A DNA stretch of 64,000 nucleotides from the NCBI GenBank assembly GCA_963931865.1, contig OZ007512.1:8477361-8541360 (forward strand), read 5' to 3'. The translations under genes and the position numbers were made by a program. Source of the DNA: Axinella damicornis (lineage: Eukaryota > Porifera > Demospongiae > Axinellida > Axinellidae). Below the pieces are notes generated by a model. That model had not been told where the DNA came from, did no database searches, and saw nothing but the letters and a program-made list of their open reading frames with translations. This document shows positions 1 through 8,830 of the stretch, piece after piece. Position 1 is the first letter of the stretch, and every line of letters begins with the position of its first letter.

Positions 1-1633
1 GTGCTCAACAGGGGAACCTGGGAACGAGGCTAGCCCTGGGCATGTACTCTGTACTGGTGCTCACCAGGGGAGCCAGGGAACGAGGATAGCCATGAGCTTG
101 CACTCCTTACTGGTGTACACCAGGAGAGCCTTGGAACAAGGCTAGCCATGAGCTTGCAGTCCGTACTGGTGCAATCAGGGGAGCCTGGGAACAAGGCAAG
201 CCCTGGGATTGTACTCCGTACTGGTGCTCGCCAGCGAGCCTGGAATGAGGCTAGCCCAGGGCTTGTACTCCGTTCTGGTGCTCACTAAGGGAGCTTGGGA
301 ATGAGGCTAGCCCTAACATGTTCTCCATACTGGCGCTCACCATTCTCATTCGGCGAACCTCAAACTCCTTTTGTCTCCGTCGCTTGAACGTCTCATCTAC
401 CAATTCTGTCAGACAGAAATGATGTCATTGGAATAACACCCACACAACCACAGTTCAAGTACAAGTACATTGTATCCATACATGGTGCATCCAAATAAGG
501 AGTGTCTGCACACAGGATGTCACTACCTGGACTAATTGCATGCTAAATTGATTTCCATGAATGAGCCTGGGAACAAGGTTAGCCATGGGCTTGTACTCCG
601 TACTGGTGCTCACCAAGGGAGCCTGGGAACGAGGCTAGCTTAGAGATTGCATTCTGTACTGGTGCTAACCAGGGGTGTCTTGGAATAAGGCTAGCCCTGG
701 GCTTGTACTCCGTACTGGTGCTCGCCAGGGGAGCCGGGGAACGAGGCTATATAGCCCTGGGCTTGTACTCCGCACTGGTGCTCACTAGGGGAGCCTGGGA
801 ACGAAGCTAGCCAAGGGATTATACTCCGTACCGCGGCTCATCAAGGGAACCTGGGAACGAGGCAAGCCCTGGGTGTGTACTCTGTACTGGTGCTCACCAG
901 GGGAGCCAGGGATGAGGCTAGCAATGAGCTTGCCATCCGTACTGGTTCTTACCAGGAGAGCCGGGGAACAAGGATAGCCATGAGCTTGCAATCCATACTG
1001 GGGCTCAATAGGGGAGTCTGGGAACAAGTCTAGCCCAGGGGTTGCACTCCGTACTGGGGCTAACCAGGGGAGCCTGGGAACAAGGCTAGCCCTAGGATTG
1101 TACACTCCGCACTGGTGCTCACCAAGGGAGCCTGGAATGAGGCTAGCACACGGCTTGTACTTGGAACTGGTGCTCACCATTCTCATTCGGCGAACCTCAA
1201 ACTCCTTTTGTCTTTGCCGTTTCAACGTCTCATCTTCCAGTTCTGTCTGACAGAAATGATGTCATTGGAATGTCACCCACACAACCACAGTTCAAGTACA
1301 AGTACATTGTATTCATACATGGTGCATACATGTCTGCACACAGGATGTCACTACCTGGGCTAATTGCATCCTGAATTGGTTTCCCTGAATGAGCCAGGGA
1401 ACGAGGTTAGCCCTGGGATTGTACTGCGTACTGGTGCTCACTAGGGGAGCCTGGGAACGAGGCTAGCCCTGGGTTTGTACTCCGCACTGGTGCTCACTAG
1501 GGGAGCCTGGGAACGAGGCTAGCTCAGGGATCGTACTCCGTACCGATGCTCACCAGGGGAGCCAGGGAACGAGGCTAGCCATGAGTTTGCATTCCGTACT
1601 GGTGCTCACCAGGAGAGCCTGGGAACAAGGCTA
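1..1633. repeat. 56-bp satellite array, domain I (end of a 20-kb unit)
   Basis: Tandem diverged monomers of about 56 bp. A typical monomer reads ggtgctcaccaggggagcc, then tgggaacgaggctagccc, then agggattgtactccgtact. Direct count between successive ctag sites in clean stretches (for example 22021-22076) gives 56 bp. Complete spacers lie at 341-565 and 1178-1393; the second lacks part of the segment before its tgtctgcacac. A monomer variant with ctatatagc is at about 747. The stretch 535-1257 is closely matched at 52104-52827 and its first part at 30430-30790. I see no gene here. Confidence 0.95.
1178..1242 (-). other. Exon-like segment inside a spacer (representative of about 50)
   Basis: On the minus strand this 65-bp segment is preceded by a pyrimidine-containing ctgtcagacag acceptor-like sequence and followed by gtgagc, a donor-like sequence. 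One frame is open throughout (two leading bases, then 21 codons): LEDETLKRQRQKEFEVRRMR, then one more codon. It is strongly charged and looks like a juxtamembrane or coiled segment. The other two frames stop quickly in the common spacer type. Equivalent segments occur in nearly every spacer, in two main sequence types (LEDET..RRRQKEFEV and LEDVT..RRRHKEFEI). Some copies have frameshifting deletions (26950, 40644, 47280, 47712, 59659 spacers), so most are probably not translated. It could be an ancestral exon amplified with the satellite, or chance. Confidence 0.4.
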
Positions 1634-1653
1634 ATTTGTATGGATGTACGTAC

Positions 1654-2175
1654 CTGTGCTGCGGCACATAACAGGGCTGGTATGATGTCACAGCTGAAGA
1701 ATGTACCCTTCACAGGGAAGATATGGAAGGGAACAAAATTAACAAAGTCATGGCAAAACAACCATATCATGGGATTCAGACAGTCTCACATCACAGAACG
1801 GTCTTCAAATGTAAACAAAGACATGAACCAAAATTATGGTTATGTGACTAGCTACATACCTTGCATCTGCTGATCCCACTCTCAAGACATACTTGCGGGC
1901 CTGATTTTCCGTCAGTGAGGCAGGAACAGTTCTGATAGCTACCATCACCTTCAAAACGACAACCATCCCGTGCTTCGCCATCAACTTCCCTTCATCGCCC
2001 AACTTCTCTAAACGCTTATAGTGAGATTGGCCTGCTTCATCTCCTCGTATGCGCTCTTCACAGCTCTAAGAGACTACTTGTCAGCGCTTCGCTGGGTCTC
2101 CATTGATTCTAGGTCTTGTAGTAAGCCACGCCTGGGCTTCTTTGCTGCTGGCCCGTCTGTACTATTCACCAGTCG
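1654..2175 (-). pseudogene. Unrecognised gene fragment with a stop and frame change, core 1
   Basis: Read on the minus strand, one frame from 2175 to 2077 gives a protein-like stretch (NSTDGPAAKKPRRGLL, then QDLESMETQRSADK). It meets TAG at 2074-2076, continues as AVKSAYEEMKQANLTISV, and meets TAG at 2008-2010. From there another frame is open to 1860 (KRLEKLGDEGKLMAKHG, later LTENQARKYVLRVGSADA), ending at a GTATGT donor-like site. After an intron-like gap a 40-bp segment, 1693-1654, is bounded by tcttcag and GTACGT and continues in frame as CDIIPALLCAAAQ. The nonsense codon plus frame shift suggest a pseudogene. Alternatively an exon begins at 2065 or 2063 after a cttag/ttagag acceptor, which would make the second frame the real one. 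I do not recognise the family. Confidence 0.55.
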
Positions 2176-2184
2176 TTCTCAGAC
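2176..2184. other. Empty target site of the long-TIR element
   Basis: The 9-mer ttctcagac occurs once here, continuous with cctcgaatgctc. In cores 2 and 4 a 397-bp element sits at this position flanked by atctcagac and ttctcagac. This copy therefore preserves the pre-insertion state. Confidence 0.85.
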
Positions 2185-2519
2185 CTCGAATGCTCACACG
2201 TGTGGGTGTTTGGGGTCTGGGAACGAGACTATATCAGCATAAATTCGATCTGAACAGCCCCACCCCCTATAAGAAGCAATGCAAACGTGCAATCATGGGT
2301 GCATGCAGATTGAGGCAGTACTCTAGCTGAAGGCTCATCAGCCAAGATTAAATGTTATCACATTGCACATGCATGATGTCATGGGGTGGGTCTGCATGAG
2401 CTGCCTGCACTCATGATTGAAGCAGAACACAATGTCATGTACAATCGTGCAGTTGGACTCCCGATTCACGGCCGCCACAACAGACGAAACTTGAAGCATA
2501 AACAACTTGAGGATTGTAA

Positions 2520-2876
2520 TTCTGCACAATCAACACTAATTTATTAGAATGTAAATTTAATATTGACTGGCCTGGTATGGCCCAACAACACAATGTCATA
2601 ATCTCAAGTTGGATAAAACTAACAGCTACGGCATGAACTCAAGATTAATTTCACTTCGATTGACATTTCGATTTCATCGTCCTATTCCGCCTCCTCGGCT
2701 GACTTACTGCTCTTGCTCATCGGATAGTACCTGCACAAACAGTGATGTATAGCAACAAGTCTGAAGAATGAGAAGTCACACATTCATCTATTGTCTACTC
2801 ACCTTTCACATCTGCTTTGAGAACGGCAGCATCTGATCAGGAAGACCACACCAATGATGATGCAGGCCACTACACC
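2520..2876 (-). pseudogene. 3' end of a membrane-protein gene, core 1, premature stop
   Basis: Minus strand. An acceptor-like cctgtttcatag precedes an exon at 2876-2803 (74 bp) coding GVVACIIIGVVFLI, then RCCRSQSRCE: half of a hydrophobic helix followed by a basic Cys-rich stop-transfer. A GTGAGT donor and a 72-bp intron (2802-2731, ending tttgtgcag) lead to a terminal exon starting at 2730. The joined frame reads YYPMSKSSKSAEEAE and then stops at TAG (2682-2684), where cores 2 and 3 have GAG and continue with an acidic tail. AATAAA lies at 2545-2540, followed by a G/T-rich stretch. The 5' part of the gene, including the first half of the helix, is not found upstream, which is satellite. Probably a relic; a shorter functional tail cannot be excluded. 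Confidence 0.6.
2540..2545 (-). terminator. AATAAA polyadenylation signal, core 1
   Basis: The plus strand reads tttatt, giving AATAAA on the gene strand, followed within 20 bases by ttagtgttgattgtg, a G/T-rich downstream element. It lies after the stop codons of all copies and is conserved at 23560-23565 and 44243-44248. Confidence 0.55.
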
Positions 2877-4875
2877 CTATGAAACAGGAGTGCATAATGA
2901 GGAAGCGAGTGGAAGGAAGGAACAGAACGATACATGATTGTCCATACAGTGATTGATAACATAATTGCTGGAAGTTTGTGCACCATTACAACGCTCCAAG
3001 GTCCCACTACACCAAAACTGAGTTTCATCTAGCTGGGCGTGGCTATTGTGGATCCACCTGCAGTGCATGGACCTCCCTAGATGATGCTATGAAGTGCGGA
3101 CTCCTATGGAACTGTGATGGCCTGGGGATGTTCACTGAACCATAAGAAGGAGTGACTGGAGCAGAACTTTACTGTGGGCCTGTTGTGCATCCGGCACACT
3201 TCCATGATTGCATTCAAGTACAAGTACATTGTATCTGTACATGGTGCAGCCAAATAAGGAGTGTCTGGCTTGTACTCCGCACTGGTGCTAACTAGGGGAG
3301 CCTGGGAACGAGGATAGCTCAAATTTGTACTCCGCACTGGTGCTGACCAGGGGAGCCTGGGAACGAGGCTAGCCCAGGGATTGTACTCCGTACTGGTGCT
3401 CAACAGGGGAACCTGGGAATGAGGCTAGCCCTGGGAATGTACCCTGTACTGATGCTCACCAGGGGAGCCAGGGAACGAGGTTAGCCAAGAGCTTGCACTC
3501 CGTACTGGTGCTCATCAAGGGAGCCTGGGAACAAGGCTAGACCAGGCCTAGACCAGGGATTGAACTCCGTACTGGTGCTAACCAGTGGAGCCTGGGAACA
3601 AGGCTTGCCCTGGGATTGTATACTCCGCACTGGTGCTCACCAGTGGAGCCCGGAATGAGGCTAGCCCACGGCTTGTGCTCCATACTGGTGCTCACCAGGG
3701 GAGCCTGGGAACAAGGATAGCCCTGGGATTGTATACTCCGCACAGGTGCTCTCCAATGGAGTCTGAAATAAGGGTAGCCTAGGGCTTGTACTCCATACTA
3801 GCGCTCACCGTTCTCATTCGGCGAATCTCGAACTCCTTGTGTCTCCGCCGCTTGAACGTCACATCTTCCAGTTCTGTCAGACAGAAATGATATCATTGGA
3901 ATGTCACCCACACATCAACAGTTCAAGTACAAGTACATTGTATCCAGCATCCAAATAAGGAGTGTCTGTACACAGGATGTCACTAACTGGGCTAATTGCA
4001 TCCTGAATTGATTTCCCTGATTGAGCCTGGGAAAAAGGTTAGACCTGGGCTTGTACTCCGTACTGGTGCACACCAGGGGAGCCTGGGAACGAGGATAGCC
4101 CTGGGTCTATACTCAACACTGGTGCTCACTAGGGGAGCCTGGGAACGAGGCAAGCCCTGGGCGTGTAGTCTGTACTGGTGCTAACCAGGGGAGCAAGGAA
4201 ATGAGGCTAGCCATGAGCATGCACTCCTTACTGGTGCTCACCAGGAGAGTCTGGGAACAAGGCTAGCCCAGGGATTGTACTCCGTACTGGTGTTCAACAG
4301 GGGAGCCTGGGAACAAGGCTAGCCTGTATACGTGTTAACCTGGGGAGCATGGAATGCGGCTAGCCTAGGGATTGTACTCCGTACTGGTGCTCACCAGAGG
4401 AACCTGGGAACGAGGCTAGCCCTGGGTGTGAACTCTGTACTAGTGCTCACCAGGAGAGCCGGGGAACAAGGCTAGCCATGAGCTTGCACTCTGTTCTGGT
4501 GCTCATCAAGGGAGCCTGGGAACAAGGCTAGCCAGGGATTGTACTCCGTACTGGTGCTAACCAAAGAAGCCTTGAACAAGGCTAGCCTGTACACGTGCTC
4601 ACCAGGGGAACCTGGGAACGAGGCTAGCTCTGGGCGTGAACTCTGTAGTAGTGCTCACCAGGAGAGCCTGGCAACAAGGCTAGCCATGGGCTTGCACTCT
4701 GTAGTGGTGCTTATCAGGGGAGCCTGGGAACAAGGCTAGCCAAGGGATTCTATACACCGCACTGGAGCTTTCCAGGGGAGCCTGGAATGAGGCTAGCCCA
4801 GGGCTATACTGGTGCTCACTAGGGCAGCCTGGGAACGAGGCTTGCACTGGGCTTGTACTCCATACTAGTGCTGAC

Positions 4876-6129
4876 CGTTCTCATTCAGCGAACCTCAAAC
4901 TCCTTTTGTTTCCGCCGCTAGAACGTCTCATCTTCCAATTCTGTCAGATAAAAATGATGTCATTGGAATATCACCCACACAACCACAGTTCAAGTACAAG
5001 TACATTGTATCCATACATGGTGCATCCAGATAAGGAGTGTCTGTACACAGGATGTCACAACCTGGGCTAATTGCATCCTGAATTGGTTTCCTTGAATGAG
5101 TTTGGGAACGAGGTTTTCCCTGGGCTTGTACTCTGCGCTGGGGCTCACAAGAGGAGCCTGGTAACGAGGCTAGCCCTAGATTTGTACTCCACACTGGTGC
5201 TCACTCGAGGAGCCGGGGAATGAGGGTAACATAGGGATTGTATTCCGTACTGATGCTCACCATGGGAGCCTGGGTATGAGGTTAGTTCTGTACTTGTACT
5301 CCATACTGGTGCTCACCAGGGGGGCCGGGGAACGACGCTATATAGCCCTGTGCATCTACTCCGCACTGGTGCTCACTAGGAGAGCCTGGGAACGAGGAAA
5401 GCCCTGATTGGCACTCCGCAATGGTGCTCACTAGGGGAGCCTAGGAACGAGGCTAGCCCAAGGATTGTACTTCGTACTGATGATCAACAGGGAACGAGGC
5501 TTGCCATGGGCGTGTACTATGTACTGGTGCTCACCAGGAGAGCCATGGAGCCATGGTCTTGCACTCCCTACTGGTGCTCATCAGGTGAGCCTGGGAACAA
5601 AGCTAGACCAGGGATTGTACTCCGTACTGGTGCTAACCAGTGGAGCCCGGGAACAAGGCTAGCCCTGGGATTGTACACTCGGAACTGGTGCTCATCAGGG
5701 GAGCCTGGGTACCAGGCTAGCCTGTATTCCTGCTCACCAGGCGAGCCTGGAATGAGGCTAGCCCAGTGATTGTACTCCATACTGGTGCTCACAAGGGGAA
5801 CCTTGGAACGAGGCTAGCCATGGGCGTGTACTATGTACTGGTGCTCACCAGCGGAGCATTGGAACGAGACTAGCCATGATCTTGCACTCCGTACTGGTGC
5901 TCATCAGGGGAGCCTGGGAACAAGGCTAGCCCACGGATTGTACACTACACTGGTGCTCACCAGAGGAGCCTGAGAACAAGGCTAGCCCTGGAATTGTATA
6001 CTCTGAACTGGTGCTCTCCAGGGGAGCCTGGAGTGAGGCTAGCCAAGGGCTTATACTCTGTACTGGTGCTCACCAGGGCAGCCTGGGAACAAGGCTAGCA
6101 CTGGGCTTGTACTCCATACTGGTGCTCAC
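4876..6129. repeat. 1,254-bp tandem duplication, copy a
   Basis: Spacer plus monomer block, repeated almost unchanged immediately downstream. The shared unusual block order includes gcgctggggctcac, then ctcgaggagcc, then gagggtaacatagg, then the gtactatgtactgg monomer. The offset of identical landmarks (tagccctaga at 5171, cagccctaga at 6425) is 1,254 bp. Confidence 0.85.
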
Positions 6130-7391
6130 TGTTCTCATTCGGCGAACCTCAAACTCCTTTTGTTTCCGCCGCTAGAACGTCTCATCTTCAAATTCTGTCA
6201 GATAGAAATGATGTCATTGGAATATCACCCACACAACCACAGTTCAAGTACAAGTACATTGTATCCATACATGGTGCATCCAGATAAGGAGTGTCTGTAC
6301 ACAGGATGTCACAACCTGGGCTAATTGCATCCTGAATTGGTTTCCTTGAATGAGTTTGGGAACGAGGTTATCCCTGGGCTTGTACTCAGCGCTGGGGCTC
6401 ACCAGAGGAGCCTGGTAATGAGGCCAGCCCTAGATTTGTACTCCACACTGGTGCTCACTCGAGGAGCCGGGGAATGAGGGTAACATAGGGATTGTATTCC
6501 GTACTGATGCTCACCATGGGAGCCTGGGTATGAGGTTAGTTCTGCACTTGTACTCCATACTGGTGCTCACCAAGGGGGCCGGGGAACGACGCTATATAGC
6601 CCTGTGCATCTACTCCGCACTGGTGCTCACTAGGAGAGCCTGGGAACGAGGAAAGCCCTGATTGGCACTCCGCAATGGTGCTCACTAGGAGAGCCTAGGA
6701 ACGAGGCTAGCCCAAGGATTGTACTCCGTACTGATGATCAACAGGGGAACCTGGGAACGAGTCTTGCCATGGGCGTGTACTATGTACTGGTGCTCACCAG
6801 GGGAGCCATAGAGCCATGGTCTTGCACTCCCTACTGGTGCTCATCAGGTGAGCCTGGGAACAAGGCTACACCAGGGATTGTACTCCGTACTGGTGCTAAC
6901 CAGTGGAACCCGGGAACAAGGCTAGCCCTGTGATTGTACACTCGGAACTGGTGCTCATCAGGGGAACCTGGGAACCAGGCTAGCCTGTATTCCTGCTCAC
7001 CAGGGGAGCCTGGAATGAGGCTAGCCCAGTGATTGTACTCCATACTGGTGCTCAAAAGGGGAACTTTGGAACGAGGTTAGCCATGGGCGTGTACTATGTA
7101 CTGGTGCTCACCAGCGGAGCATTGGAACGAGACTAGCCATGATCTTGCACTCCGTACTGGTGCTCATCAGGGGAGCCTGGGAACAAGGCTAGCCCACGGA
7201 TTGTACACTACACTGGTGCTCACCAGAGGAGCCTGAGAACAAGGCTAGCCCTGGAATTGTATACTCTGAACTGGTGCTCTCCAGGGGAGCCTGGAGTGAG
7301 GCTAGCCAAGGGCTTATACTCTGTACTGGTGCTCACCAGGGCAGCCTGGGAACAAGGCTACCACTGGGCTTGTACTCCATACTGGCGCTCA
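6130..7391. repeat. 1,254-bp tandem duplication, copy b
   Basis: Second copy of the preceding block, differing by scattered substitutions (for example gttagttctgcac for gttagttctgtac). The equivalent region near 32,865-34,130 holds only one copy, so copy number differs between 20-kb units. Confidence 0.85.
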
Positions 7392-8830
7392 CGTTCTCAT
7401 TCGGCGATTATTGTACTCCTTTTGTCTACGCCGCTTGAACGTCTCATCTTCCAATTCTGTCAAACAGAAATGATGACATTGGAATATCACCCACAAAACC
7501 ACAGTTCAAGTACAAGTACATTGTATCCATACATGGTGCATCCAAACAAGGAGTGTCTGTGCAAAGGATGTCACAACCTGGGCTAATTGCATCATGAATT
7601 GGTTTCCCAGAATGAGCCTGGGATCGAGTTTCTCCCGGTGCTTGTACTCCGTACTGGTGCTCAATAAGGGGAGCCGGGGGAACGAGGCCATATAGCCCTT
7701 GGCTTGTACTCCGCACTGGTTCTCACTAGGGGAGTCTTGAAACGAGGCTAGCCCAGGGATTGTACTCTGCACTGGTGCTCACCAGGGAAACCTGGGAACG
7801 AGGCTACCCCTGGGCGTGTACTTTGCACTGATGCTCACCAGGGGAGCCAGGGAACGAGGCTAGAAATGAGCTTGCACACCGTACTGGAGCTCACCAGAAG
7901 AGCCTGGGAACAAGGCTAGCCATGAGCTTGCATTCCGTACTGGAGCTCATCAGCGGAGCCTGAGAACAAGCCTAGTCCTGGGATTGTACTCTGCACTGGA
8001 GCTCACCAGGGGAGCCTGGGAACAAGGCAAGCCCTGGGATTGTATACTGCGCACTGGTGCTCTCCAGGGGAGCCTGGAATGAGGCTAGCACAGGGCTTAT
8101 ACTCTGTACTGTTGCTCACCAGGGGAGCTGGGGAACCAGGCAATATAGCTCTGGGCTTGTACTCCGCACTGGTGCTCACCAAGGGAACCTGGGAACGAGC
8201 CTAAACCTGACTTGTACTCCGCACTGGTGCTAACAAGGGGAGCCTGCGAACGAGGCTAGCTCAGGGATTGTACTCCGTACTGGTGCTCTCCAGTGAAACC
8301 TGGGAACGAGGCTAGCACTGGACACCTACTCTGTACTGGTGCTCACCAAGGGAGCCAAGGAACGAGGCTAGCAATGAACTTGCTCTCTATCCTGGTGCTC
8401 ACCAGGAGAGACTGGGAACAAGGCTAGCCATGAGCTTGCACTCCGTACTGGTGCTCATCAGGGGAGCCTGAGAACAAGGCTAGCCCAGGGATTGTACTCC
8501 ATACTGATGCTAACCAGGGGAGCCTGGGAACAAGGCTAGCCCTGGGATTGTATACTCCGCACTGGTGCTCACCAAGAGAGCCTGGAATGAGGCAAGCCCA
8601 GGGCTTGGGATTGTATACTCCGCACTGGTGCTCTCCAGGGGAGCCTGGAATGAGGGTAACCTAGGGCTTGTACTCCATACTGGCGCTCACCGTTCTCATT
8701 CGGTGAATCTCGAACTCCTTGTGTCTCAACCGCTTGAACGTCACATCTTGCAGTTCTGTCAGACAGAAATGATATGATTGGAATGTCACCCACACATCCA
8801 CAGATCAAGTACAAGTACATTGTATCCAAG

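Larger units (their letters stand above)
1634..3213 (-). repeat. Gene-derived core module, copy 1 (no MITE)
   Basis: Satellite ends abruptly at gggaacaaggcta and about 1.6 kb of non-satellite sequence follows, ending where the right half of a spacer begins (tcaagtacaagtacattg, 3214). The module recurs nearly unchanged at 22248, 43337 and 63115. On the minus strand it holds two gene fragments, annotated separately. The stretch 2877-3213 lies upstream of the membrane exon. It has a minus-strand open frame of 63 codons, but differences between copies are mostly amino-acid changing, so I do not call it a gene. The stretch 2185-2519 between the two fragments has an open frame at 2338-2529 that is unchanged in copies 1 and 2, with no other support. 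Confidence 0.9.
3214..8830. repeat. 56-bp satellite array, domain IIa
   Basis: Monomer array with spacers at 3214-3268 (right fragment only, reading gcagccaaataagg into satellite), 3809-4025, 4876-5100, 6130-6354, 7392-7616 and 8691-8830. The last is cut after gtatccaag and fused to a monomer. The shortened monomer with gtatac/gtacac (for example ctgtatacgtg near 4325 and ctgtacacgtg near 4589) recurs in the blocks. No gene seen. Confidence 0.95.

Noticed and set aside
2338..2529. 63-codon minus-strand frame between the two gene fragments
   Set aside because: It overlaps the end of the 3' UTR and flank, has no convincing splice sites or domain, and the DNA is too similar among copies to show selection.
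2877..3068. 63-codon minus-strand frame seen in three cores (MHCRWIHNSHAQLDE...)
   Set aside because: Length is conserved only because the DNA is nearly identical; differences between copies are mostly amino-acid changing, and it does not join in frame to the membrane exon.
5017..5100. Cys-rich frame (DAPCMDTMYLYLNCGCV type) in spacers as a true upstream exon
   Set aside because: The phase would fit the exon-like segment, but the intervening intron would be only 34 bp; kept as a possibility inside the spacer entry rather than as a gene call.
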